Assembly (NCBI RefSeq): GCF_000265245.1 | Contig: NZ_AJKS02000011.1 | Span: 1-64,000 of the forward strand | Direction: 5' to 3' | Origin: Halomonas smyrnensis AAD6 | Lineage (GTDB): Bacteria > Pseudomonadota > Gammaproteobacteria > Pseudomonadales > Halomonadaceae | DNA length: 64,000 nucleotides | Shown: one piece after another, positions 25,192 through 33,849 of the stretch | How the letters are laid out: every line of letters begins with the position of its first letter | Position numbering within the stretch: position 1 is the stretch's first letter | Made by a program: the position numbers and the translations under genes | Notes under the pieces: generated by a model | Told to the model about the DNA's origin: nothing | The model's input: only the letters and a program-made list of their open reading frames with translations | The model's database searches: none

Positions 25192-25368
25192 CACGGCGGA
25201 ACACGAGCTCTGGAGCCGAGAGGCGGTTCGTAGAGGGGGGTATGCCAAGGGTGAGGCGATTCTCGCGCAGGGCAAGAGTAGCGCCCAGTATCCCCGCAAC
25301 GCCTGTCGGCCCGAGGGCAAGAGGCTGCTAAACTGCGGCTTTCGTTCCCCGACCGGAGAGCCCGCGGC

Positions 25369-26958
25369 ATGTCCCTCGATGATCTGCACCTCAATCTGCG
25401 CAACCTGACGCAGGACGACTACCCGCAGCTCAAGACGCTGATGGACGCCGTCTACCACGACATCGGCGGCGCCTGGCCCGAACACACCATCGACAAGCTG
25501 ATCGAGGAGTTTCCGGACGGCCAGATCGCCATCGAGGACGACGGCCGGCTGGTCGGCGTGGCCCTGACCGTGCAGGTCGACTACGACGACTTCTCCAACC
25601 CCCACCAGTACGATGACCTGATCGGCCAGCGCGAGATCATCCTCAACGATGACGAGGGCGACGCCATGTACGGCCTCGACGTGCTGATCCACCCGGACTA
25701 TCGCGGCTATCGCCTGGGCCGGCGGCTCTACGAGGCGCGCAAGGACCTGTGCCGCTCGATGAATCTGCGGGCGATCCTCGCCGGCGGTCGCATCCCCCAG
25801 TACCACCAGTACGCCGACGAGCTCTCGCCCGCCGAGTACATCGACAAGGTGGCGCGCAAGGAGATCCACGACCCCATCCTGTCGTTCCAGCTGGCCAACG
25901 ACTTCCAGGTCAAGCGCCTGCTGCGCAAGTACCTGCCCGAGGACGAGAAGTCGCAGGGCTACGCGACCCTGCTGGAGTGGAACAACATCCTCTTCGAGCC
26001 CGCCGAGCGGGTGCTGGAGAGCCGCCGCACCCAGGTGCGGGTCGGCGCCGTGCAGTGGCAGATGCGCGAGTTCGACTCGGTCGAGGCGGTGCTGCAGCAG
26101 GTCGAGTACTTCGTCGACGCCCTGGCCGACTACCAGAGCGACTTCGCGGTCTTCCCCGAACTGTTCAACGCCCCGCTGATGGGCCTGCAGGATCGCGCCG
26201 CCCAGCAGGACCAGATCGCCGCCATCCGCTTCCTGGCCGGCTTCACCGAGCGCTTCAAGACCGAGCTCTCGCGCATGGCCGTGGCCTACAACATCAACAT
26301 CGTGGCCGGCTCGATGATCGAGTTCGGCGAGGAGGACCGGCTCTACAACGTCGCCTACCTGTGCCATCGCGACGGCTCCGTGGAGCGCCAGGCCAAGCTG
26401 CACATCACTCCCCAGGAGCGCCGCGACTGGGTGATCGAGGGCGGCGACGAGCTGCAGGTGTTCGATACCGATGCCGGCCGGGTCGGCATCCAGATCTGCT
26501 ACGACGTGGAATTCCCCGAGCTCTCGCGGCTGCTGGCCGAGCAGGACATGGACATCCTGTTCGTGCCGTTCTGGACCGACACCAAGAACGGCTACCTGCG
26601 GGTGCGCCACTGCTCCCAGGCGCGGGCCATCGAGAACGAGTGCTACGTGGTGCTGTGCGGCAGCGTCGGCAACGTGCCGTCGATCGAGAACCTCGACATC
26701 CAGTACGCCCAGTCCTCGGTGTTCTCGCCGTCGGACTTCTCCTTCCCCCACGACGCCGTGCTGGCCGAGACCACGCCCAACACCGAGATGATCATGTTCT
26801 CGGACCTGGACCTGAACCGCCTCAAGGTGGTGCGCAACGAGGGCTCGGTGACCAACCTCAAGGACCGCCGCCAGGACCTGTTCGACCTGCGCCTGCGCGA
26901 CTGGTCGTGGAAGTCAGGGGGCCGGCCATCCGGCGCCCGCGACACGGACGAAGGCTGA
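25369..26958 (+). CDS. GNAT acetyltransferase-nitrilase fusion protein
   Basis: A two-domain protein of 529 residues. Residues 10-150 form a GNAT fold with the acetyl-CoA loop HPDYRGYRLGRRL. Residues 222-510 form a carbon-nitrogen hydrolase with the complete triad E264 (FPELFNAP), K343 (KLHITPQERRDW) and C377 (GIQICYDVEFPEL). This fused architecture is widespread and conserved in bacteria, but the physiological substrate is unknown to me. A 4-bp gap leads to mtfA, which suggests co-transcription. Confidence 0.9.
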   Translation: MSLDDLHLNLRNLTQDDYPQLKTLMDAVYHDIGGAWPEHTIDKLIEEFPDGQIAIEDDGRLVGVALTVQVDYDDFSNPHQYDDLIGQREIILNDDEGDAMYGLDVLIHPDYRGYRLGRRLYEARKDLCRSMNLRAILAGGRIPQYHQYADELSPAEYIDKVARKEIHDPILSFQLANDFQVKRLLRKYLPEDEKSQGYATLLEWNNILFEPAERVLESRRTQVRVGAVQWQMREFDSVEAVLQQVEYFVDALADYQSDFAVFPELFNAPLMGLQDRAAQQDQIAAIRFLAGFTERFKTELSRMAVAYNINIVAGSMIEFGEEDRLYNVAYLCHRDGSVERQAKLHITPQERRDWVIEGGDELQVFDTDAGRVGIQICYDVEFPELSRLLAEQDMDILFVPFWTDTKNGYLRVRHCSQARAIENECYVVLCGSVGNVPSIENLDIQYAQSSVFSPSDFSFPHDAVLAETTPNTEMIMFSDLDLNRLKVVRNEGSVTNLKDRRQDLFDLRLRDWSWKSGGRPSGARDTDEG

Positions 26959-26962
26959 GGCC

Positions 26963-27769
26963 GTGCTGGAACGCCTGAAGCGCTGGCGGGCGGCACGCTT
27001 CGAGGCCCGCCATCCCTTCCCCGCGGCCGAGTGGCACGAGGCCCGGGCGCGGCTGCCGCTGCTTGCCGCGGTGCCCGACGAGGCCGCCGAGCGCCTCGGG
27101 CACCGCGCCTGGCATTTTGCCCATGCCAAGCGGCTGAGCCGCCATCCCGAGCTCGACGCGTCGATCGACTTCGACGTGCCGGCACGGCTGGCCATCGCCG
27201 CCCAGGGCTGCCTGCTGACCCTGGGCTGGGACGAGGCCACCCACCGCGAGGCCTTCGCCGGGCTACACGAGATCCTGATCGTGCCCGACGCCTTTCATCG
27301 CCGGGTGGAGGAGATGGACGAGTTCGGGGTGATGCACGAGTACGACGACGAGCGCGCCGGCGAGACCTCCCACCAGGGGCCGGTGGTGGTCGCCTATCCG
27401 GACCTGATGGCGAGCGGCGCGCTGGACGGCTTCAACGTGGTGATCCACGAGCTGGCCCACAAGCTCGACATGGCCAACTCGCTGGACGCCGACGGTTTCC
27501 CGCCGCTGCCGGCCGACATGGCCGCCCGGGACTGGCATCGCGTGTTCACCGCCGTGTGGGACGACCTCCAGGCACACCTCGCCCGCGGCGAGGCCACGCC
27601 CATCGACGACTACGCCGCAAGCCATCCCGGCGAGTGCTTCGCGGTGAGCTGCGAGTATTTCTTCGCCGCCCCCGAGGCGCTGGACGCCGCCTATCCCGAG
27701 CTCTACGCCCTGCTCGGCCGCTACTTCCGCCTCGACCCGCTGTCCTGGCGCTCGCCGCCCTCCGATTGA
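26963..27769 (+). CDS. mtfA: MtfA-family zinc metallopeptidase (M90)
   Basis: A 268-residue M90 peptidase. The zinc motif HELAHKLDM (H162, E163, H166) and the downstream third-ligand region ECFAVSCEYFF match MtfA, the E. coli protein that binds the glucose-PTS repressor Mlc and has aminopeptidase activity. Starts at GTG 26963, four bases after the GNAT-nitrilase stop. No Mlc or ptsG is in the window, so the role here is open. Its last 49 bp overlap the 3' end of the opposite-strand sensor kinase gene. Confidence 0.87.
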   Translation: MLERLKRWRAARFEARHPFPAAEWHEARARLPLLAAVPDEAAERLGHRAWHFAHAKRLSRHPELDASIDFDVPARLAIAAQGCLLTLGWDEATHREAFAGLHEILIVPDAFHRRVEEMDEFGVMHEYDDERAGETSHQGPVVVAYPDLMASGALDGFNVVIHELAHKLDMANSLDADGFPPLPADMAARDWHRVFTAVWDDLQAHLARGEATPIDDYAASHPGECFAVSCEYFFAAPEALDAAYPELYALLGRYFRLDPLSWRSPPSD

Positions 27770-29208
27770 TCATCGCGCTCCGCCGCGTCCGTCCGCGAGC
27801 GGGCGAGCGCCGGCGGCCGGGCCGGCCAGCGCAGCGCGGCCTCGAGGCCGTGAGGATGGCAGTTGCGCAGCGTCAGCCCGGCCTGCTGGCGCTCGGCCAG
27901 CTGCTTGACGATCGACAGCCCCAGGCCGCTGCCGGTGGTGCGCTGGTCCGCGGCGCGCCGGAAGCGTTCGGTGATGGTGGCCAGCGCCTCCTCGGGAATG
28001 CCCAGGCCGCTGTCGCGCACCGCCAGCACGGCGCTGTCGGCGGTCTCGGAGAGCGTGATCGCCACCTCGCCGTGCTCCGGCGTGTAGCGCAGGGCGTTGT
28101 CCAGCAGGTTGCGGATCAGGATGCCCGCCTCCACCGGATCGGCACGCACCCACAGCGCCTGAACGCCGTGCAGGGTCATCTCCTGATGCCGGGCCTGGGC
28201 CCAGGGCCACAGCTCGGCGACCAGCTCGAGCACCAGTGGATAGAGATCGATGTCGCGGGCCTCGCGGGCCTCGCGGCGGTCCAGCCGCGCCAGCACCAGC
28301 AGCTGTTCGACCACCCGCTGCAGCCGTTCCACGCCACGATAGGCCTTGTCCAGCGAGTCCCGCTCGCCGGCCCGGGCGTTGTCGAGGTGGATCTTCAGCC
28401 CGGCTAGCGGCGTGCGCAGCTCATGGGCGGCATCAGCGGTGAAGCGCCGCTCGCGCTCGAGGGTCTCGCGCAGGCGGGCGATGAAGTCGTTGAGCGCCTC
28501 GCGCAGCCCCGACAGCTCGCGGGGCACGCCGACGTCGATGAAGGCCAGGTCGCGGTCGTCGCGGCCGGCCACCTCCCGCGACAGGGTGCCGATCGGGATC
28601 AGCCCCCGGCGCACGATCCAGCCCATGGCGACCAGCAGCAGCGGCAGCGCCAGCAGCATCGGCACCAGGTTGCCGAGCGCCACCTTGCGCTCGAGCTCGT
28701 GCATGAACTCGATGCTGACCCCGGAGCGGATCCACAGCTCGCTGTCCTCGTCGAACATCGAGAACACCCGCCAGCGGCCGCCGTCGTACTCGGCCCAGGC
28801 GTAGCCCTCCTCCTCGGGCGGCGGGAAAGGCCCGGCCCCGCTCCAGGGCGCGCCGGTCAGGTATGGGCGGCCGTCGCGGTGCCAGAAACCCAGCGACAGC
28901 TCGCGCTCCTCGTGATGATAGAGCGCCGCGACCCGACCGGAGGCCTCGAGCGGCGCCTCGCCATCCGGATAGAAGCTCGCGAGACGCTTCGGATGGCTCA
29001 TGCGCTCGGCGATCCGGCGATAGGTGGCCTCGGAGTCATTCGGACCGATCAGGCTGGCCACCACCCGGTTCTGCAGGCTGAGCTGAGCGTCGAGGATTTC
29101 CTCGGTCTCGTGGGCGGTGATCAGGTAGGCGGCGGTCACGGTGAGCAGAGTCACCCCGGCGAGGACCAGCGCCAGGGTGCGGCTCAGATAGCGGCGAATC
29201 GACCTCAT
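27721..29208 (-). CDS. PmrB/QseC-like sensor histidine kinase
   Basis: Membrane sensor kinase of 495 residues. A helix at about 10-30, a periplasmic domain of roughly 150 residues and a second helix near 185-205 lead to HAMP, the phosphoacceptor box FTADAAHELRTPL, and an ATPase domain with N box LLDNALRYTP, G1 DSGLGI and G2 GSGLGLSIV. The last 35 residues are a charged tail encoded over the mtfA 3' end. The gene overlaps the response-regulator gene by 4 bp (ATGA). The neighbouring PmrA-type boxes suggest it senses envelope stress such as metal ions, low pH or cationic peptides (inference). Confidence 0.88.
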   Translation of the reverse strand: MRSIRRYLSRTLALVLAGVTLLTVTAAYLITAHETEEILDAQLSLQNRVVASLIGPNDSEATYRRIAERMSHPKRLASFYPDGEAPLEASGRVAALYHHEERELSLGFWHRDGRPYLTGAPWSGAGPFPPPEEEGYAWAEYDGGRWRVFSMFDEDSELWIRSGVSIEFMHELERKVALGNLVPMLLALPLLLVAMGWIVRRGLIPIGTLSREVAGRDDRDLAFIDVGVPRELSGLREALNDFIARLRETLERERRFTADAAHELRTPLAGLKIHLDNARAGERDSLDKAYRGVERLQRVVEQLLVLARLDRREAREARDIDLYPLVLELVAELWPWAQARHQEMTLHGVQALWVRADPVEAGILIRNLLDNALRYTPEHGEVAITLSETADSAVLAVRDSGLGIPEEALATITERFRRAADQRTTGSGLGLSIVKQLAERQQAGLTLRNCHPHGLEAALRWPARPPALARSRTDAAERDDQSEGGERQDSGSRRK

Positions 29209-29867
29209 GCGTCACCGGCGTTCAGCCGATAGCCGACGCCCCGGATGGTGGTGATCAGGCCCTTGTGGAACTTCTTGCGCAGGTGATGGATATGCACCTC
29301 CACGGCGTTGGAGGCCACTTCCTCCTCCCAGCCGTAGAGGAGGTTCTCCAGCCGCGGCCGGGTCATCACCCGATCGGCGTGGCGCGCCAGCTCCAGCAGC
29401 AGCGCGTACTCGCGGCGCGTCAGGGGAATCTCCTCGCCCTGCCAGATCACCCGATGGCGGGCCTCGTCGATGCGCAGCTCGCCCACGTCGAGGAACTGCG
29501 AGGCCCGGCCCTCGGCGCGACGCATCACCACCCGCAGACGGGCCAGCAGCTCGGAGAGATCGAAGGGCTTGAGCACGTAGTCGTCGGCGCCGCCGTCGAG
29601 CCCGGCCAGGCGCGAGTCGATATCGTCACGGGCGGTGAGGATCAGCACCGGCAGAGAGCCGCGGCCGCGCACCGACTCGAGCACCTTCATGCCGTCGACG
29701 TCGGGCAGGCCCAGGTCGAGCACCATCACCGAGAAGTCGTCGTAGCGGGCCGCTGCCATGGCCTCGCGGCCGTTGTCCATCCAGTCGACGGCATAGCCCT
29801 CGCGCTGCAGCGCGGTCTTGATGCCGTCGCCCAGCAGCGGGTCGTCCTCCACCAGCAGCACGCGCAT
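29205..29867 (-). CDS. PmrA/QseB-like OmpR-family response regulator
   Basis: A 220-residue transcription factor. The receiver domain has the acidic pair E7/D8/D9, phosphoacceptor D51 (VLDLGLPDVDGM) and the conserved lysine in YVLKPF. A winged helix follows, with ENLLYGWEEEVASNAVEVHIHHLRKK. QseB and PmrA are close relatives. Two CTTAAG-N5-(C/G)TTAAG boxes, the PmrA site, lie between this gene and the divergent lipid A operon, so the PmrA reading is preferred. Probably autoregulated through the nearer box. Confidence 0.9.
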   Translation of the reverse strand: MRVLLVEDDPLLGDGIKTALQREGYAVDWMDNGREAMAAARYDDFSVMVLDLGLPDVDGMKVLESVRGRGSLPVLILTARDDIDSRLAGLDGGADDYVLKPFDLSELLARLRVVMRRAEGRASQFLDVGELRIDEARHRVIWQGEEIPLTRREYALLLELARHADRVMTRPRLENLLYGWEEEVASNAVEVHIHHLRKKFHKGLITTIRGVGYRLNAGDA

Positions 29868-29924
29868 GCGCCTCTCCTTTGCTTGTCCCGGTCGCGACTC
29901 GTGCGGCCATTGTCCGGGCGATTT

Positions 29925-29941
29925 CTTAAGCCTTGCTTAAG
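29925..29941. promoter_or_regulatory. PmrA-type box 1
   Basis: CTTAAGCCTTGCTTAAG, a perfect direct repeat with 5-bp spacing, 57 bp upstream of the response-regulator start. Fits the PmrA consensus YTTAAK-N5-YTTAAK. Confidence 0.75.
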
Positions 29942-30024
29942 CTAACCGACTGCGCAAGGCGAGAACGTCGCGCGCCCTGCGGCCATGCCGCTTAGCCACC
30001 TCTCCGCCACCCGTCTGACTCCCG

Positions 30025-30041
30025 CTTAAGGCCCGGTTAAG
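30025..30041. promoter_or_regulatory. PmrA-type box 2
   Basis: CTTAAGGCCCGGTTAAG, one mismatch in the second half, exactly 100 bp from box 1 and 53 bp upstream of the GT2 start. Likely drives the lipid A operon. Confidence 0.72.
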
Positions 30042-30094
30042 CTGGCTGACCTAGCGTAGCGGGCCCTGGCCAACGACGGTGGAGAGCGACCCAA

Positions 30095-30856
30095 GTGAGT
30101 GTCCCGCTGGTTTCCGTAATCATTCCCGCGCGCGACGAGGTGGGCAACCTGCCGGCCCTGCTCGACGAGATCGCCGCCGCTCTGGCAGCCGTCGACCATG
30201 AGGTGCTGGTGGTGGACGACGCCTCGCGCGACGGCAGCTGGACCATGCTCCAGGCCCGCGCCGCCGAGGACTCGCGGCTGCGCCCGCTGCGCCACGCCGA
30301 GAGCGCCGGGCAGAGCACCTCGGTGTGGCAGGCCGCCCACCGCGCCCGCGGCGAGTGGCTGGCGACCCTCGATGGCGACGGCCAGAACGATCCCGCCGAC
30401 CTGCCGCGGCTGATCGAGCGCGCCCGCCGGGGCGACGTCGGCCTGGTGGCCGGGCATCGCACCACCCGTCATGACGACTGGCCCAAGCGCCTGTCATCGA
30501 AGGTGGCCAACCGCGTGCGCGGCACCCTGCTCAAGGACGCCACCCCGGACACCGGCTGCGGGCTCAAGGTGATCCATCGCCGGGCCTTCCTGGCCCTGCC
30601 CTACTTCGATCACATGCACCGCTTCCTGCCGGCGCTGATCCTTTCGCAGGGCGGGCGCTGCGTCTCGCTGCCGGTCAACCACCGCCCGCGGGGCGCCGGC
30701 CGCTCCCACTACGGCCTCAACAATCGCCTGTGGGCCGGGCTGCTCGACCTGCTGGGCGTGATGTGGCTGCGCCATCGCTCGCAACTGCCCGCCGGCCTGA
30801 CGACGCTCGAGACCGCCCGCCGCCACACCCCGACGCCGCAGGAGGAAACCTCATGA
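30095..30856 (+). CDS. GT2 polyprenyl-phosphate glycosyltransferase (ArnC/DPM-like)
   Basis: Transfers a sugar from a nucleotide donor to undecaprenyl phosphate on the inner face of the membrane. The 253-residue protein shows GT2 motifs VSVIIPARDEVGNLPALL, VVDDASRDGSW and the LDGDGQND metal site, then TPDTGCGLKVIHR. Unlike ArnC it lacks the long C-terminal pair of helices. Starts at GTG 30095. It overlaps the next gene by 4 bp and heads a three-gene operon under a PmrA-type box. Donor sugar unknown. Confidence 0.87.
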   Translation: MSVPLVSVIIPARDEVGNLPALLDEIAAALAAVDHEVLVVDDASRDGSWTMLQARAAEDSRLRPLRHAESAGQSTSVWQAAHRARGEWLATLDGDGQNDPADLPRLIERARRGDVGLVAGHRTTRHDDWPKRLSSKVANRVRGTLLKDATPDTGCGLKVIHRRAFLALPYFDHMHRFLPALILSQGGRCVSLPVNHRPRGAGRSHYGLNNRLWAGLLDLLGVMWLRHRSQLPAGLTTLETARRHTPTPQEETS

Positions 30857-31161
30857 CCACCGAATGGCTGTGGCTGGCCGTCGGCTTTCTCGGTCAGGCG
30901 CTGTTCTCCGCGCGCTTCCTGGTCCAGTGGCTGGCCAGCGAGCGCGCCCGGCGCAGCATCGTGCCCAGGGCGTTCTGGTTCTTCAGCCTGGCCGGCGGCG
31001 TCACCCTGCTCGCCTACGCCCTCTACCGGCGCGATCCGGTGTTCATCGCCGGCCAGGGGGCCGGGCTGTTCATCTACTTCCGCAACCTGATGCTGATCCG
31101 CCGCGAGACCCGCTTCAGCCGGGCTCGCCAGTCCCCACACGCCGCCGCCGATCAATCATGA
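30853..31161 (+). CDS. Lipid A biosynthesis N-terminal-domain (LAB_N) membrane protein
   Basis: A 102-residue integral membrane protein with three hydrophobic segments. The pattern GFLGQALFSARFLVQWLASERARRS, VPRAFWFFSLAGG and GQGAGLFIYFRNLMLI is the LAB_N domain, which also occurs at the N-terminus of some LpxB proteins. Stand-alone copies typically sit between a GT2 and an ArnT-like gene, as here. It may help move or present the lipid-linked sugar (inference). Coupled by 4-bp overlaps on both sides. Confidence 0.85.
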   Translation: MTTEWLWLAVGFLGQALFSARFLVQWLASERARRSIVPRAFWFFSLAGGVTLLAYALYRRDPVFIAGQGAGLFIYFRNLMLIRRETRFSRARQSPHAAADQS

Positions 31162-32876
31162 CCCGCCCCGCCTATCTTCACCGTCTGCCGTCCCTCTCCT
31201 GGTGGTGGCTGCTGGGCCTCGCCGCCATCTTCCTCGGCGTGGGCCTCGGCCTGCGCGATCCCTGGCCCGCCGACGAACCGCGCTTCGCCCTCAACGCCCT
31301 GGAGATGCTCAGGACCGGGCAGTTCTGGATTCCCTTCCGCGGCGGCGAACCCTATCCGGACAAGCCGCCGATCTTCATGTGGGCCATCGCCGCCGGCATC
31401 CAGCTAACGGGCTCGGTGCGCCTGGGCTTCCTGCTGCCCTCACTGCTCGGCGCCCTGGCGACCCTCGCGCTGGTCATGGACCTGTCGAGCCGCCTGTACG
31501 GCCGCCGCATGGCCTGGCTGGCCGGCCTGGCGCTGCTGTCGTGCTTCCAGTTCGGCCTGCAGGCGCGCACCGCCCAGATCGACATGCTGGTCACCGGCTT
31601 CATCACCCTCGGCGCCTACGGCCTGATGCGCCATGCCCTGCTCGGCCCCGACCGCCGCTGGTGGCTGATCGGCTGCGCCGGCATGGGGCTGGGCGTGCTG
31701 ACCAAGGGCGTGGGCTTCCTGCCGTTGCTGATGGTGCCGCTCTGGGCGCTGCTGGCCTGGCGCGGCCAGGCGACGCGCCCCACCTGGCGCGATCTCGGCC
31801 TGGGGCTTGCCGTGCTGCTCGGCGTGGTGCTGCTGTGGGTGGGCCCGATGGCGATCATCACCAGCCTCAGCGACGACCCGGCGCTCACGGCCTATCGCGA
31901 CAACCTCCTGTTCAAGCAGACCGGCGAGCGCTATGCCGATTCCTGGCATCACCTGAAGCCCTGGTACTACTTCCTGGCCGAGGTGATTCCCTGGGCCTGG
32001 CTGCCGCTGGTGCTGGCGCTCCCCTGGCTGGTACCCGCCTGGTGGCGTCGCGGCAGGCGCCTGGACGCCCGCGTGCTGCTGCCCCTCGGCGGCCTGGTGA
32101 TGATCATCGCCTTCTTCTCGCTGTCGCCGGGCAAGCGCGGCGTCTACCTGCTGCCGACCCTGCCGCTGCTGGTGCTGGCCTCGGCGCCGATGCTGGCGGG
32201 CCTGCTGTGCCGGCCGCGGCTGCAGTGGCTGGGCGGCGCCGTGCTGGTGCTGTTCGGCGTGATCTTCCTCGGCGCCGGCGTGCTGGGCTGGCTGGGGCTG
32301 CCGGCCCTGGCCGAGCTGGCCGAGACTCACGGCGTCGTGCCCTGGACCTGGTGGAGCCTGCTCGGGCTCGTCGCCCTAGGGCTGCTGGCCTGGGGGCGTC
32401 CGCGCCGCGGCCTGGTGATGCTTTCGGCCTGGCTGGCGGTGTTCTGGCTGAGCTGGTCGACCTGGGGCTACGCGCTGATGGATCACGCCCGCTCGCCCCG
32501 GGACCTGATGGCGACGATCGTCGCGCAGACCGGTCCCGAGGCCTGGCTGGCGATGCCCGACTTCGACGAGGAGTTCCTGCTCCAGGCGCGCCAGCCGATG
32601 GTCCACTTCGGCTACCACACCCCGGACGCCGACCAGTTCGCACGCGCCTTCGCCTGGCTCGAGGCGGCGCCGGACCAGCGCTGGATGCTGGTGCCCCAGC
32701 ACCGCGACGAGGCCATCGCCTGCGCCGACCTTGGCCAGGCCCGCGACCTCGGCATGCAGAACAGCGAAACCTGGTGGCTAATCCCCGGCACCGCCTTCGC
32801 CGCCTGCCGGGGCGATGCCGAGGCCGCGCCGCTCTACGTGGCGCCCACCACCCCGCCCGACGAGATCACCGACTAG
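31158..32876 (+). CDS. ArnT-like lipid A glycosyltransferase (GT39/GT83 family)
   Basis: Integral-membrane transferase of 572 residues with about twelve helices that moves a sugar from undecaprenyl phosphate to lipid A in the periplasm. The first periplasmic loop holds the catalytic DPWPADEPRFA motif and the PYPDKPPIFMW stretch of the ArnT family. FSLSPGKRGVYLLP marks the second loop. The start at 31158 overlaps the LAB_N stop by 4 bp. No ArnA, ArnB or ArnD genes are present, so the sugar is probably not aminoarabinose. Its last 4 bp overlap the converging LysR gene. Confidence 0.87.
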   Translation: MTRPAYLHRLPSLSWWWLLGLAAIFLGVGLGLRDPWPADEPRFALNALEMLRTGQFWIPFRGGEPYPDKPPIFMWAIAAGIQLTGSVRLGFLLPSLLGALATLALVMDLSSRLYGRRMAWLAGLALLSCFQFGLQARTAQIDMLVTGFITLGAYGLMRHALLGPDRRWWLIGCAGMGLGVLTKGVGFLPLLMVPLWALLAWRGQATRPTWRDLGLGLAVLLGVVLLWVGPMAIITSLSDDPALTAYRDNLLFKQTGERYADSWHHLKPWYYFLAEVIPWAWLPLVLALPWLVPAWWRRGRRLDARVLLPLGGLVMIIAFFSLSPGKRGVYLLPTLPLLVLASAPMLAGLLCRPRLQWLGGAVLVLFGVIFLGAGVLGWLGLPALAELAETHGVVPWTWWSLLGLVALGLLAWGRPRRGLVMLSAWLAVFWLSWSTWGYALMDHARSPRDLMATIVAQTGPEAWLAMPDFDEEFLLQARQPMVHFGYHTPDADQFARAFAWLEAAPDQRWMLVPQHRDEAIACADLGQARDLGMQNSETWWLIPGTAFAACRGDAEAAPLYVAPTTPPDEITD

Positions 32877-33742
32877 CCGTCCAGCCCTTGCGCCAGCCAC
32901 GCCCACAGCCGCTCGGCCTCCGGGCGCGGCTGGCGCCGGGCCGGGCGCACCAGCCAGAACCCCTCGTCGCTCTCCACCGGCCAGTCGAGCGCCGCCACCA
33001 GGTCGTCGCGCCCCTCCACCAGCCGCTGATGGGTCAGGGCCACGCCCTCGCCCAGCGCCGCGAGCGACAGCGACATGCTCTGGGTATCGCAGGTCAGCGA
33101 TGCGCAGCGCGAGGCCAGGGTCGGCATCCCCACCGCCTCCAGCCAGGCCGGCCAGCCCACCTCGAACCCCACGGCGTGCAGCAGGGTGTGCGCCGCCAGG
33201 TCCGACGGCGCGGTGATGCGCCCGGCCAGCGCCGGGGCACACACCGGCAGCATCGTCTCCCGGCCCAGGGAAACCGCCTCCATCCCCGGCCAGCTGCCCT
33301 GCCCGTAGCGGATCTCGAGATCGGCGCCCTCGGCGCCGAAGTCATCCGGCCAGATGGCGCTGATCAGCCTCAGCGCCACTTCGGGATGCTCGCGGCGAAA
33401 GGCACAGATGCGCGGCGCCAGCCAGTACTGCTGCATCACCGGCGTGGTGCGCAGCGTCACCGGCGCCTCCCCGCCGCCGCCGAAGACCTCCTCGGTGCCC
33501 TCGGCCAGGCGCGTGAAGCCGTCCTGCAGGCACGGCAGCCAGGCCTGCCCCGCCGGCGTCAGGCTGAGGCTGCGCGGGTGGCGCACGAACAGCTTCTGGC
33601 CCAGGCGATCCTCGAGCAGGCGCACCCGCTGGCTGATCGCCGCCTGGGTCACGCCGAGCTCCTGGCCGGCGGCGGTGAAGCTCAGGGTGCGCGCCGCCGT
33701 CTCGAAGGCCTGCAGCCACAGCAGGGGGGGAAGCCGACTCAT
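32873..33742 (-). CDS. LysR-family regulator (GcvA-like)
   Basis: A 289-residue LysR regulator: helix-turn-helix at about 20-40 (SFTAAGQELGVTQAAISQRVRLLEDRLG) and a substrate domain of the GcvA branch (DLEIRYGQGSWPG). It is divergent from the gamma-butyrobetaine-hydroxylase-like gene across 107 bp, so it probably controls that gene and perhaps the following binding protein. The effector is unknown. Confidence 0.87.
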   Translation of the reverse strand: MSRLPPLLWLQAFETAARTLSFTAAGQELGVTQAAISQRVRLLEDRLGQKLFVRHPRSLSLTPAGQAWLPCLQDGFTRLAEGTEEVFGGGGEAPVTLRTTPVMQQYWLAPRICAFRREHPEVALRLISAIWPDDFGAEGADLEIRYGQGSWPGMEAVSLGRETMLPVCAPALAGRITAPSDLAAHTLLHAVGFEVGWPAWLEAVGMPTLASRCASLTCDTQSMSLSLAALGEGVALTHQRLVEGRDDLVAALDWPVESDEGFWLVRPARRQPRPEAERLWAWLAQGLDG

Positions 33743-33849
33743 GAATAACCTACGTATAAATTGAATGGGGCCATAGGGGCCAGATTAATCGTTTGTCGGC
33801 GAACCGGCCAGCCGCCACCATGGGCGCCTTCACAAGGGAGGAGCCGATC

